Made by a program: the position numbers and the translations under genes. Below, one piece after another: positions 16,727-26,375 of a stretch of DNA of 64,000 nt (position 1 is its first letter; the number at the start of each line of letters is the position of its first letter). The notes under the pieces are model-generated. The model was given only the letters and a program-made list of their open reading frames with translations, was not told where the DNA came from and made no database searches. Where the stretch lies: contig NZ_CP136709.1 of assembly GCF_032926325.1 (NCBI RefSeq), positions 1,339,501 through 1,403,500 on the forward strand, given 5' to 3'. Source of the DNA: Aestuariibaculum lutulentum. GTDB lineage: Bacteria; Bacteroidota; Bacteroidia; Flavobacteriales; Flavobacteriaceae.

Positions 16727-17992
16727 ATCGAATCCTATATCTTTACGATAATACATCTTATCAAAGTTTAGTTTATCTATGCTTTGGTAAGATTTTTTTA
16801 TGGCCTCCTGGTAGGTTTCTCCGTAAGAGGTAATTGCAATAACACGTCCTCCTGTTGTTACCACTTTCCCATCTTTTAACTGTGCCCCTGCATGAAAAGG
16901 AATAGAATCTTCCACAGCATCTAAACCTGTAATTTCTTTACCTTTTTCGTAAGCTTCAGGATAACCTCCAGACACCATCATAATGGTTGTAGCTGCACGC
17001 TCATCGATTTCGATGTTAATTTCGTTAAGTGTTCCGTTTGCCATAGCCTGAAGAACCTCAACAAAGTCATTCTTCAATCTTGGTAAAACAACTTCCGTTT
17101 CCGGATCTCCCATACGTACGTTATATTCTATTACTTTAGGGTCGTCACCTACTTTAATTAACCCGATAAATACGAAACCTACATAAGGTAATTTATCTTT
17201 CTTAAACCCTTCGATAGTTGGCTTAACAATACGCTCTTCAATTTTATTTAAAAACTCATCTGTAGCGAAAGGTACTGGAGAAACAGCTCCCATACCACCC
17301 GTATTTAATCCGGTATCACCTTCTCCAATACGTTTGTAATCTTTAGCGGTTGGTAAAATTTTATAGTTTTCACCATCGGTTAACACGAAACAGCTTAACT
17401 CGATACCATCTAAAAACTCTTCAATCACCACTTTAGTACTCGCCTGTCCGAATTTAGCATCGACTAACATGCTTTTTAATTCCGCTTTAGCTTCGTCTAA
17501 ATCATTTAAAATAACAACCCCTTTTCCAGCAGCTAAACCATCGGCTTTAAGCACATACGGCGCATTCAAAGTTTCTAAAAACGCATATCCTTTCTCAACA
17601 GTTTCGGCAGTAAAACTTTCGTAAGCAGCTGTTGGAATGTTATGACGGTATAAAAATTCTTTAGCGAATTCTTTACTTCCTTCTAATTCAGCAGCCTCCT
17701 TTTGTGGCCCGATAACTGAAACATGCTTAATAGCATCATCCTTTAAAAAGAAATCGTGAACCCCTTGTACTAAAGGATCTTCCGGCCCTACTACAACCAA
17801 ATCAATCCCTTTCTCTAATACTAATTCTTTAATTGCTTCAAAATCGGTTACACCAATATTTACATTGGTCGCTACATTTGCAGTACCTGAGTTTCCAGGT
17901 GCTACATACAATTCATTACATAACGGGCTTTGAGCGATTTTCCAAGCGAAAGCATGTTCTCTTCCTCCTGAACCAAGAACTAATATATTCAT
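16721..17992 (-). CDS. purD: Phosphoribosylamine--glycine ligase
   Basis: The 423-residue enzyme (GAR synthetase) ligates glycine to phosphoribosylamine, the second step of purine synthesis. The N-terminus NILVLGSGGREHAFAWKIAQ is diagnostic, and the ATP-grasp core includes PYVLKADGLAAGKGVVI and RMGDPETEVVLPRLK. The length is normal. It is monocistronic, pointing towards DUF6341. A -7-like element (CAAAAATA on the plus strand, 18079-18086) lies 87 bases upstream without a matching -33. Confidence 0.96.
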   Translation of the reverse strand: MNILVLGSGGREHAFAWKIAQSPLCNELYVAPGNSGTANVATNVNIGVTDFEAIKELVLEKGIDLVVVGPEDPLVQGVHDFFLKDDAIKHVSVIGPQKEAAELEGSKEFAKEFLYRHNIPTAAYESFTAETVEKGYAFLETLNAPYVLKADGLAAGKGVVILNDLDEAKAELKSMLVDAKFGQASTKVVIEEFLDGIELSCFVLTDGENYKILPTAKDYKRIGEGDTGLNTGGMGAVSPVPFATDEFLNKIEERIVKPTIEGFKKDKLPYVGFVFIGLIKVGDDPKVIEYNVRMGDPETEVVLPRLKNDFVEVLQAMANGTLNEINIEIDERAATTIMMVSGGYPEAYEKGKEITGLDAVEDSIPFHAGAQLKDGKVVTTGGRVIAITSYGETYQEAIKKSYQSIDKLNFDKMYYRKDIGFDL

Positions 17993-18092
17993 TGTTTAGA
18001 TATTTTTAGATTTCCCTTTTTGGGGATTTCAGTTTATTGTTTTTTAATGCCGAGCACTAAAACTGTTTTTTCCGTCTGCAAAAATAAAATTA

Positions 18093-19454
18093 ATGCCTCG
18101 AATTCACGACTTTTTTTTATTTACTTTACAAAAATTATGCTTCTTGTTGAATTTATTTAACCTATCACTAAAACTAAAAGGCTTTCCAATCCAGGAAACC
18201 AACCGTCTTTTACATCAGATTCAAAGCATAAGTGAGGATAAATACGCTGATTATCTAAATGAACAGAAACAGGCGATTATTGCCTTCCATTTAAAACATA
18301 ATCCGTTTTATAAGACATTTGCTAAAAATGCCAATCCGAATAATTGGAATAGCATTCCAGTGATGACTAAACGGGATTTACAGCAACCCTTATCAAACAG
18401 GCTTTCTGAGGGATTTTCTAAAAAAAATTCGTTTGTAAATAAGACCTCAGGTTCTTCGGGAGATCCCTTTATTTTTGCCAAAGATAAATTTTGTCATGCT
18501 CTAACCTGGTCGGGGATTTTTGACCGCTATAGTTGGTATGACATTAACCTGAACACATCAAAACAAGCCCGATTTTATGGTATTCCTTTAGATAAAAAAG
18601 GCTATTACAAAGAACGCTTAAAAGATGCTTTAGGTAACAGATATCGATTCTCTGTTTTTGATTTAAGTGATTTTGAATTTGAAAAGTGCATCACTAAATT
18701 TAAATCCACAACATTTGAATATCTCAACGGATACACAAGTTCAATTGTTCAGTTTGCTAAGTTTCTTAAAAATAAAAATCTTGTTTTAAAAGATGTTTGC
18801 CCTACTCTGAAAGTTTGCATAGTGACTTCGGAAATGCTTTTTCAAGAAGACAGAACGCTTTTAGAAACGCAATTTGGCATTCCTGTTATCAACGAATATG
18901 GCGCTGCCGAATTAGGTGTCATTGCTTTTCAAAATTCAGAAAATAGATGGATAGTAAATAGTGAAGATCTATTTATTGAAATTTTAGATGAAAACAATCA
19001 GGTGCTCCCTTACGGAAAAGAAGGACGCATCGTTATTACCTCTCTATATAACAAAGCACATCCTTTTGTTCGATATGACTTAGGTGATGTTGGCACATTA
19101 TCTGAATCGAGCACTTTAAAAAAACCTGTTTTGAAACATTTAATTGGTCGTACTAATGATCTGGTTACCCTTCCTAGTGGAAAAACAGCAGCAGGATTAA
19201 CCTTTTATTACGTCACAAAAACAGTAATTGAAGATTCAGGAAATGTAAAGGAATTCATTATTGAACAAATCCAGATTAATACCTTTAAAATAAGTTATGT
19301 TAGTAACACGCCACTTTATGAAAAAGACAAAACAAATATAAAAGCCGCTGTCGAAACCTATTTAGAATTTGGACTCGATATCCAATTCGAAAGAAAAGAA
19401 TGCTTAAATAGAGAAAAAAGCGGGAAATTGAAGCAGTTTAAAAGTTATCTGTAG
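18093..19454 (+). CDS. CapK/phenylacetate-CoA ligase-like adenylating enzyme
   Basis: The 453-residue protein has the adenylate-forming motif NKTSGSSGDPF (residues 117-126), the EYGAAELG segment that binds adenylate, and YDLGDVGTL with GRTNDLVTLPSGK towards the C-terminus. It resembles the CapK branch of phenylacetate-CoA ligases found in capsule and O-antigen loci. The physiological acid is unknown; acylation or amidation of a sugar precursor is an inference from context. It is the only plus-strand gene at the edge of the polysaccharide locus, and its end overlaps the facing glycosyltransferase gene by 17 bases. Confidence 0.8.
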   Translation: MPRIHDFFLFTLQKLCFLLNLFNLSLKLKGFPIQETNRLLHQIQSISEDKYADYLNEQKQAIIAFHLKHNPFYKTFAKNANPNNWNSIPVMTKRDLQQPLSNRLSEGFSKKNSFVNKTSGSSGDPFIFAKDKFCHALTWSGIFDRYSWYDINLNTSKQARFYGIPLDKKGYYKERLKDALGNRYRFSVFDLSDFEFEKCITKFKSTTFEYLNGYTSSIVQFAKFLKNKNLVLKDVCPTLKVCIVTSEMLFQEDRTLLETQFGIPVINEYGAAELGVIAFQNSENRWIVNSEDLFIEILDENNQVLPYGKEGRIVITSLYNKAHPFVRYDLGDVGTLSESSTLKKPVLKHLIGRTNDLVTLPSGKTAAGLTFYYVTKTVIEDSGNVKEFIIEQIQINTFKISYVSNTPLYEKDKTNIKAAVETYLEFGLDIQFERKECLNREKSGKLKQFKSYL

Positions 19455-20217
19455 ATATTACTAGTTTCGATTTTACAAAAAAATGTTCATACAAAAACAA
19501 AACTAAGTATTTCAATGACTTTAAAACAGAAAAGCCTAAACCCTTTTTATAAACCAAATAATTATACTTTAGTAAAGCCATTTTATTAGACGATATTCCA
19601 CGTTTATGTACTCTATAATAAGCCAAGGATTCACTAATGCCTTTAGCATCTTTTCCAGATCTTTTTAAAGCTTCTAACCACAATAACCAATCTTGTCTTT
19701 TGCGTAAATCAGGAACGACTATTTTTCCTAAAATTCGGGCATTATATACCCCTGTTAAGTTGCCTATATAATTACTTTTTAAAAGCTTCTTATAAGACAC
19801 CTGGCTTAAAACACAAACTCTCTTATTTACTAACCTACCCTTCTCATCAATTAAATCGTAAGAAGAAAAACAAACATCGCATTTTTCTGTTTTCATAAAA
19901 GCAATTTGTTTTTCCAATTTATCTGGTTTCCAAATATCATCCGAATCTAAGAAAGCAATAAAATCACCTTTGGCTTCTTCAATTCCTTTATTTCTCGCCA
20001 ACGCAGGTCCTAAATTAGATTTCAACTGAAAGAGTTTGATTCTTGAATCTTTTGAAATAAATTCCTTTACAATGTTTACCGTATTATCAGTCGAACCATC
20101 ATCTACAATAATCCATTCCCAGTTTTGATAAGTTTGATTTAAAACAGATTGAATGGTTTCAATAATATATTTTTCCGAATTATATGCAGGTGTTACTATT
20201 GAAACCATTGTATTCAT
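19438..20217 (-). CDS. Glycosyltransferase family 2
   Basis: The 259-residue protein has the GT-A fold start VSIVTPAYNSEKYIIETIQS, the DDGSTDNT nucleotide loop and the metal-binding DSDD (FLDSDDIWKPDKL), and a C-terminal RKRQDWLLWLEALKR. It probably adds one sugar to the repeat unit made by this locus. It is the last gene of the long minus-strand unit and abuts the initiating transferase gene (one shared base). Confidence 0.9.
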   Translation of the reverse strand: MNTMVSIVTPAYNSEKYIIETIQSVLNQTYQNWEWIIVDDGSTDNTVNIVKEFISKDSRIKLFQLKSNLGPALARNKGIEEAKGDFIAFLDSDDIWKPDKLEKQIAFMKTEKCDVCFSSYDLIDEKGRLVNKRVCVLSQVSYKKLLKSNYIGNLTGVYNARILGKIVVPDLRKRQDWLLWLEALKRSGKDAKGISESLAYYRVHKRGISSNKMALLKYNYLVYKKGLGFSVLKSLKYLVLFLYEHFFVKSKLVISTDNF

Positions 20218-21572
20218 TAGTACGCCTTTTCTTCGCCTTTAACAGCGTTTAGAAATGTCTGAATCACAATTTTTAAATCAAGTAATAGCGACCAGTTTTC
20301 TATATAAAAAATATCATACTTTACGCGGTTTACTATATCCTTATCTGTTTCAATCTCACCTCTAAAACCACTGGTTTGTGCCAAGCCGGTAATACCAGGC
20401 TTCACAAAATGACGAACCATAAATTTATCTACTCTTTGAGCATACATATTGGTATGACTAACCATATGAGGTCTCGGTCCTACAACAGACATATCTCCAA
20501 AAAGCACATTGAAAAACTGTGGCAACTCATCTATACTTGTTTTACGAATAAACGCCCCAACTTTTGTTATACGCATATCCCCCTTAGTTGCTTGATGTAA
20601 ATGAGCATTTTCATTAGGCATCATCGATCTAAATTTATAACAATCAAACTCTTTATAGTTGAATCCATTTCTTGATTGTTTAAAGAATATTGGACCTTTA
20701 GACTCCAAACGAATGATAATAGCTAAAATCGGTGTTAACCAAGACAATAAGAAAACAATAACGCAGGACGAAAAAATAATATCGAAAGCTCGCTTTGCAA
20801 ATTTATTAACAGGCTCCTGAATAGGGATATCCCTCATGGAAAGGATCGGAATATAATCGTAATATTCGTATTTAAGTTTTCTTGAGTAAATATCTTTATT
20901 ATCGGGAATAAACTTTAACTCTCTTAAATTATTATCGGCAAAATCGATAAGTTTATTTATCTGCTTATTAGTTAATGTTGCTACAGAAAAATAAATCTCA
21001 TTAATATCATTTTCAATAATATAATCGAAACACTTTTTAAGAGAAAACTCATCATCTTTAACAATAAACTGCTTTTTAAACCTATAACCAAAATGAAGTT
21101 TGGTGTTAAAAATTTTGATTAATTGTCTAGACTTTTCCGTATTTCCTAAAACAATAACATTTCTTAAGTTACCACCTAAAACAGCACGATACCTATTTAG
21201 CAGAAAAAACGTCAAAATTTTAAAAAAGGACACCAAAAGAAAAACCGAAATCAAATACTCACCTAAAGCCAAACGACTAATATTTGGTTGTTTAAAAAAC
21301 CCAATGTAAGCATATAAAGCAAAAGCAAGCAACACAAATTGTCTTAATAGCAAAGCCACAATTTGAAATAAACGTGTGTGCCTTTGCACCTCATAAAAAT
21401 GATTATAAAAGGCTATAGCTTCCCAAAAAACAACAGAATATAGCAAGAACAAATAAACATGATTGAAGTTTATTGGAAATAAGAAAATAGTTCCTATAAT
21501 AAGCCCGACATCTATACACCTCGATATTGGGTTGATAAATTTGGAAAATCTGCCTTGTTTTTTTATACTCAA
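20217..21572 (-). CDS. Polyprenyl-phosphate sugar phosphotransferase initiating repeat-unit synthesis
   Basis: The 451-residue protein has four to five N-terminal membrane helices, a CoA-binding-like middle domain (NVIVLGNTEKSRQLIKIF) and, from about residue 262, the catalytic bacterial sugar transferase domain: KRAFDIIFSSCVIVF, KGPIFFKQSRNG, FDCYKFRSM and DELPQFFNVLFGDMSVVGPR. It transfers a sugar-1-phosphate (galactose or glucose in WbaP/WcaJ) to undecaprenyl phosphate, starting the glycan. The start is TTG at 21572, preceded by AGAGG; no suitable ATG lies nearby. Only one base separates it from the decarboxylase gene. Confidence 0.92.
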   Translation of the reverse strand: MSIKKQGRFSKFINPISRCIDVGLIIGTIFLFPINFNHVYLFLLYSVVFWEAIAFYNHFYEVQRHTRLFQIVALLLRQFVLLAFALYAYIGFFKQPNISRLALGEYLISVFLLVSFFKILTFFLLNRYRAVLGGNLRNVIVLGNTEKSRQLIKIFNTKLHFGYRFKKQFIVKDDEFSLKKCFDYIIENDINEIYFSVATLTNKQINKLIDFADNNLRELKFIPDNKDIYSRKLKYEYYDYIPILSMRDIPIQEPVNKFAKRAFDIIFSSCVIVFLLSWLTPILAIIIRLESKGPIFFKQSRNGFNYKEFDCYKFRSMMPNENAHLHQATKGDMRITKVGAFIRKTSIDELPQFFNVLFGDMSVVGPRPHMVSHTNMYAQRVDKFMVRHFVKPGITGLAQTSGFRGEIETDKDIVNRVKYDIFYIENWSLLLDLKIVIQTFLNAVKGEEKAY

Positions 21573-21573
21573 T

Positions 21574-22560
21574 TTACCTCTTTATATGTTGTTTAAAATC
21601 TTTGTGTTCACTCTCAAATAATTCCTCTTTCGATAGAGTTTTAAAATAATCAAACGTCCATTTCATACCCTGCTCGCGACTTACTTTCGGTTCCCAATGT
21701 AATAGTTCTTTTGCTAAACTTATATCTGGCTGACGTTGTAAAGGGTCATCAACCGGTAATTCCTTATATATTACTTTTTGAGAAGTGTTTGTTAACTTTA
21801 TAATTTCTTCTGCAAACTCTCTAATCGTAATTTCATGCGGATTACCAATATTAACCGGATACGCATAATCGCTAAACAACAGTCTATAAATTCCTTCTAC
21901 CTGATCATCAACATAGCAAAACGATCTGGTTTGCGAACCATCTCCAAAAACCGTAAGGTCTTCCCCTCTAAGAGCCTGCCCCATAAAAGCAGGAATAACG
22001 CGTCCGTCATTCAATCGCATTCTCGGTCCATAGGTGTTAAATATGCGAACAATGCGAGTTTCTAAACCATGAAACCGATGATATGCCATAGTAATTGACT
22101 CCTGAAATCGTTTTGCTTCATCATAGACACCTCGAGGTCCAATAGTGTTGACGTTTCCATAATAATCTTCAGACTGTGGATGCACTAAAGGATCTCCATA
22201 CACTTCAGATGTAGAAGCTATTAATATTCTTGCTTTTTTAGCTTTAGCCAATCCCAATAAATTATGTGTCCCTAACGAGCCTACCTTTAACGTTTGAATT
22301 GGAATTTTAAGATAATCTATAGGACTGGCCGGCGAAGCAAAATGCAGGATGTAATCTAAATCTCCTTCAATCTCAACAAATTCGGTAACATCATGTTCAA
22401 TAAACTCAAAATTCGAGTGATTCTCTAAATGAGCAAGATTTTTTGGGTCGCCGGTAATAAAATTATCCATGCCAATAACATAAAAGCCTTCTTTAATAAA
22501 CCGATCACATAAATGTGACCCTAAAAATCCAGCAGCACCAGTTATTAAAACCCTCTTCAT
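21574..22560 (-). CDS. UDP-glucuronate decarboxylase (UDP-xylose synthase)
   Basis: The 328-residue short-chain dehydrogenase-like protein has the NAD motif GAAGFLGSHL and the catalytic Tyr/Lys in GVYDEAKRFQES. The segment HFASPASPIDYLKIPIQTLK, characteristic of UDP-xylose synthases, distinguishes it from epimerases. It converts UDP-glucuronate into UDP-xylose, using the product of the dehydrogenase encoded eight bases upstream. Xylose or a derivative is therefore a likely component of the polymer. Confidence 0.92.
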   Translation of the reverse strand: MKRVLITGAAGFLGSHLCDRFIKEGFYVIGMDNFITGDPKNLAHLENHSNFEFIEHDVTEFVEIEGDLDYILHFASPASPIDYLKIPIQTLKVGSLGTHNLLGLAKAKKARILIASTSEVYGDPLVHPQSEDYYGNVNTIGPRGVYDEAKRFQESITMAYHRFHGLETRIVRIFNTYGPRMRLNDGRVIPAFMGQALRGEDLTVFGDGSQTRSFCYVDDQVEGIYRLLFSDYAYPVNIGNPHEITIREFAEEIIKLTNTSQKVIYKELPVDDPLQRQPDISLAKELLHWEPKVSREQGMKWTFDYFKTLSKEELFESEHKDFKQHIKR

Positions 22561-22567
22561 CCTTAAT

Positions 22568-23983
22568 TTATTTATTAGACCCTTTTCCTATAGAATAGCA
22601 AACGAAACCAATGTTTTCAAGAGCTTTTGTGTCTAAAATACCTCGTCCGTCAAACACAAAAGCTGGCTTTAGCATATTATCGTAAATACGTTGCCAGTCA
22701 TAAGTTTTAAACTCGTCCCATTCGGTTAATATAGCAATAGCATGACTATCTTTACACGCCTCATAAGGATCCTTTTTAACCTTTAACAAGCTTCTGTTTT
22801 CGTCTTCAGATCGTGTATTCAGGTAATCTAAATCAGCGTAAATACGCTCTTCAATAACCTTAGGATCATAAACCTCAATTTGTGCTTGCTCATTCAATAA
22901 ATTATCAGCAACCTGAATCGCAGCAGATTCACGCGTATCATTCGTATCCTTTTTAAATGCCCAACCAAGAAATGTAATTTTTTTTCCTGAAACCGTATTA
23001 TAAAGCGTACTCACAATATTATTTGAAAAACGATTCTTTTGATAATCGTTAATGATAATCACCTGTTCCCAATAATCGGCAACCTCATTCAAGCCGTAGG
23101 TTTTAGCAATATAAACAAGGTTTAGGATATCCTTTTGAAAACAAGACCCTCCGAACCCAACTGAAGATTTTAAGAACTTAGAACCAATCCTAGAGTCCAA
23201 TCCGATGGCCTTGGCTACTTCATTAACGTCAGCTCCGGTTTTTTCACAAAGGGCAGACATAGAATTGATAGATGATACACGCTGCGCTAAAAAGGCGTTT
23301 GCGGTAAGTTTAGACAACTCCGAAGACCACACATTCGTGGTTAAAATGCGTTCTTTAGGCACCCAGTTAGCGTAAACGTCAACTAAAGCCTGAATTGCTT
23401 CCTGACCTTTAGCAGATGTATCACCACCAATCAATACACGATCTGGAGCAAATAAATCTTCAACTGCTGTTCCTTCTGCTAAAAATTCCGGATTTGATAG
23501 TATCTGAAACTCAACACCATTACCTGTATTATCTAAAATATTCTTTATGGCTGAAGCTGTACGCACTGGTAACGTTGATTTCTCAACGACTATTTTGTTC
23601 GATTTCGAAACAGAAGCAATCTGGCGCGCACATAATTCAATATACTTTAAATCGGCAGCCATACCCTTACCTTTACCATAGGTTTTGGTTGGCGTATTAA
23701 CCGAAATAAAAATCATATCAGCCTCATCAATCGCTTGATCAACATCAGTAGAGAAAAACAAATTTCTTCCACGCGCCTCACTAACAACAGCATCTAGCCC
23801 TGGCTCAAATACCGGTAATTTGTCAAGATTTTCATCATTCCATGCTGAAATTCTAGATGAGTTAACATCTACAACCGTAACTTTTATATGTGGGCATTTT
23901 TGTGCAATAACCGCCATTGTTGGCCCTCCAACATAACCAGCTCCTATGCAGCAAATATTTTTTACTTTAATTAAATTACCCAT
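22568..23983 (-). CDS. UDP-glucose 6-dehydrogenase
   Basis: The 471-residue protein has the length of the eukaryote-like UGDH class. The NAD site is CIGAGYVGGPTMAVIAQ, the nucleophilic cysteine is in GFGGSCFQKDIL, and FLGWAFKKDTNDTRESAAI precedes the UDP-binding C-terminal domain. It oxidises UDP-glucose to UDP-glucuronate, either used directly or passed to the neighbouring UDP-xylose synthase. The start overlaps the end of the preceding glycosyltransferase gene by eight bases. Confidence 0.93.
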   Translation of the reverse strand: MGNLIKVKNICCIGAGYVGGPTMAVIAQKCPHIKVTVVDVNSSRISAWNDENLDKLPVFEPGLDAVVSEARGRNLFFSTDVDQAIDEADMIFISVNTPTKTYGKGKGMAADLKYIELCARQIASVSKSNKIVVEKSTLPVRTASAIKNILDNTGNGVEFQILSNPEFLAEGTAVEDLFAPDRVLIGGDTSAKGQEAIQALVDVYANWVPKERILTTNVWSSELSKLTANAFLAQRVSSINSMSALCEKTGADVNEVAKAIGLDSRIGSKFLKSSVGFGGSCFQKDILNLVYIAKTYGLNEVADYWEQVIIINDYQKNRFSNNIVSTLYNTVSGKKITFLGWAFKKDTNDTRESAAIQVADNLLNEQAQIEVYDPKVIEERIYADLDYLNTRSEDENRSLLKVKKDPYEACKDSHAIAILTEWDEFKTYDWQRIYDNMLKPAFVFDGRGILDTKALENIGFVCYSIGKGSNK

Positions 23984-25097
23984 TTTTCTCTTTCCAATCT
24001 TTATACAACTCTTCTACAGTTTCTTTAAACTCTTTTTCAAATCGTTCTTTACTAAATTTTTCTGCATTATCTCTAACCCTTTCAGGTTCAAACTTTATAC
24101 TATTCATTTTAGCAACCCCATTTATAATCGCATCAACAGATTGTTCATAAAAAAAAGTTCCACTAACGCCATCTTCTATAGTTTCTAATGCCCCTCCTTT
24201 TCCATATGCCAATACAGGGGTTCCACAAGCCTGAGCTTCAACAGGAACAATTCCAAAATCTTCTTCAGCTGCAAAAATAAAAGCTTTTGCTTTCTGGAAA
24301 TAGGATATGACCTCTGACAATTCTATATGCCCAGTTAAAATTATATTTGCAGACATTTTTGATTGGATTTTTTTGAGCTCAGGTCCGTCTCCAATCACAA
24401 TCAAAGTCTTATCTGACATTTTCGAAAAAGCCTCAACAATTAAATCAATTTTTTTGTACGGAACAAATCTTGAAGCTGTAACATAATAATCTTTCTTATT
24501 AATTTCTAAAGCAAAACTAGAAATATCAACAGGAGGGTAAATAACCTTTGAGTCTCTTCTATAGACCTTTTTAATACGTTTAGCTATATATTTAGAATTT
24601 GCTATCAGGTAATCTACCCTATTAGTACTTAAAACATCCCAAAGTCTAATTTTACTTAAAACACGTTTAGCGTACCAGGCCTTTAAGCCTTTTAATTTTG
24701 ATTCTTTTAAGTATGGATGGTACAAATCCCACGCATATCTCATAGGAGAATGAATATAAGATATGTGTAACTGATTTGCATTTGTTAAAACTCCCTTAGC
24801 TATTGACGCTGATGATGATATTACTAGATCATATTCAGATAAATCAAACTGCTCAATAGCATACGGGAATAACTCTAAAAATTTTCGATGATTTGATTTA
24901 GCACTAGGTAACTTCTGAATAAAAGATGTATTAACATAGTTATTATCTCCTAAAAATATCTCTTTTCTGTCTTTTTCATCTAAAAAATCAATAAGAGCAT
25001 AATGATCAAAATCTGGCCAAATATTATTTATTGATTTAAGAACCTTTTCTGCTCCTCCATTTACATAATACCAATCATGTATCAGTGCTTTCTTCAT
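23976..25097 (-). CDS. Glycosyltransferase family 4
   Basis: The protein of about 373 residues has an N-terminal acceptor domain with DWYYVNGGAEKVLKSI and the GT4 C-terminal domain: VTASRFVPYKKIDLIVEAF, FAAEEDFGIVPVEAQACG and TPVLAYGKGGALETI, with the E-x7-E pattern. It resembles WbaZ-type mannosyl/glycosyl transferases, but the sugar is uncertain. I start at ATG 25097 rather than the TTG one codon earlier; this ATG overlaps the preceding TGA as TGATG, so translation is coupled. Confidence 0.9.
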   Translation of the reverse strand: MKKALIHDWYYVNGGAEKVLKSINNIWPDFDHYALIDFLDEKDRKEIFLGDNNYVNTSFIQKLPSAKSNHRKFLELFPYAIEQFDLSEYDLVISSSASIAKGVLTNANQLHISYIHSPMRYAWDLYHPYLKESKLKGLKAWYAKRVLSKIRLWDVLSTNRVDYLIANSKYIAKRIKKVYRRDSKVIYPPVDISSFALEINKKDYYVTASRFVPYKKIDLIVEAFSKMSDKTLIVIGDGPELKKIQSKMSANIILTGHIELSEVISYFQKAKAFIFAAEEDFGIVPVEAQACGTPVLAYGKGGALETIEDGVSGTFFYEQSVDAIINGVAKMNSIKFEPERVRDNAEKFSKERFEKEFKETVEELYKDWKEKNG

Positions 25098-26353
25098 CAA
25101 AATTCGTTTATTTTCGGTTTATAATAAGTATAGAATAAAATTGAATAAAAAGTAAAAAAAGTTAATCCAATTTGTCTTACCAAATAAGACTCAGTCATGG
25201 ATGAAATAAGAAAAGTAATTAAAAACCAAATAAAAACTTCATTTCTAGAATAAAAGGCCACTCTTATTAATTCATATAACATAAATAAATAAATAATAAA
25301 CCCAACAATGCCATGTCTTAAAAAAAATTCTAAATATTGATTATGTGCATTATGTTTAAATTTAAAAGATTCGCTTTTGGGATCTCTAAAACTTTGTAAA
25401 TCTTTTAATCCTCCATCAGAACCAACACCAAAAAACAAATTATCTTTTATAACATTTGTTACACTTTTCCAGTTTTCTGGCCTAGAAGTATCTCCCTTAC
25501 CTTTAAATATGCTCCACTGAATTCTTCCCAATAAACTGTTACCTGGGAAATCCTTAGTAACAATTCTAATACTATTTAAATTAATCAAAATTATAATAAA
25601 AATTCCAAAGAATGACAATGTTGTTAAAATTCTAAATTTTATACTCTTGGATAAAAAAATTATACTTGTAATTAAAAAAATAAATAAAACTATTACAGAC
25701 ATAATGGATGATATTCCGTACAAAGAACACCCTAAAAACAAAAATAAAAAGCCTCTTAAAATATAATCTAGACTTTTCCTCTTAATCAACTTAACATGCA
25801 AAAGAACTACCAAAGAAAAAATTGTGAGAATTCCCAAATATGGAGGATGAATTTCCTCAATTCCATATTTAACAAACCCAACTCTCGTAAATCTAGTAAG
25901 CAAAGTGTTAAATTCTAGATTTTTTTTAAAAATTTCAATAAATATATTTATATAAATACTTATCAAAATAGCACTTACTCCAAATATTAAACCGTAAACA
26001 GCTAGTCTAATTTTATCTTTGGTTAAATATGTAGACAAATTAAAAAAGATTATTGGAAATAATACAAAAACGATATTCTGTATAGCATATGACAAACCTT
26101 TATTTATATCTTGTGAATAAAAAACACCAAGCACTTGAAGTAAAAACACAACAAAAAAAAGTAGTGGTAAATATCCAATTTTTATAATTATATCATTTTT
26201 ATATTTGTCCAAACTAAAAAATTTAAAGGAAAATAAAAACAATAAACCTATAGCGATACTATTGAATGCATAAGAAAAAGGTATGCTAAAACCTACTAAA
26301 AAAAATAAGAATTTTAATATTAAATTATATTTATCTTGCTTATCGCACTCCAT
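25097..26353 (-). CDS. O-antigen polymerase/ligase family membrane protein (first)
   Basis: A protein of about 418 residues with roughly ten membrane helices and a large periplasmic loop. The HNQYLEFFLRHGIVGFIIYL segment is the Wzy_C/O-antigen ligase motif. Such proteins either polymerise repeat units (Wzy) or ligate the glycan to lipid A core (WaaL). A second protein of the same superfamily is encoded at 28724-29977, so one may be polymerase and the other ligase. ATG at 26353 is preferred to a TTG four codons upstream. DNA here is visibly richer in A+T than in the flanking housekeeping genes. Confidence 0.85.
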   Translation of the reverse strand: MECDKQDKYNLILKFLFFLVGFSIPFSYAFNSIAIGLLFLFSFKFFSLDKYKNDIIIKIGYLPLLFFVVFLLQVLGVFYSQDINKGLSYAIQNIVFVLFPIIFFNLSTYLTKDKIRLAVYGLIFGVSAILISIYINIFIEIFKKNLEFNTLLTRFTRVGFVKYGIEEIHPPYLGILTIFSLVVLLHVKLIKRKSLDYILRGFLFLFLGCSLYGISSIMSVIVLFIFLITSIIFLSKSIKFRILTTLSFFGIFIIILINLNSIRIVTKDFPGNSLLGRIQWSIFKGKGDTSRPENWKSVTNVIKDNLFFGVGSDGGLKDLQSFRDPKSESFKFKHNAHNQYLEFFLRHGIVGFIIYLFMLYELIRVAFYSRNEVFIWFLITFLISSMTESYLVRQIGLTFFTFYSILFYTYYKPKINEF

Positions 26354-26375
26354 TCTAAAACTCAAAATTTATTAT

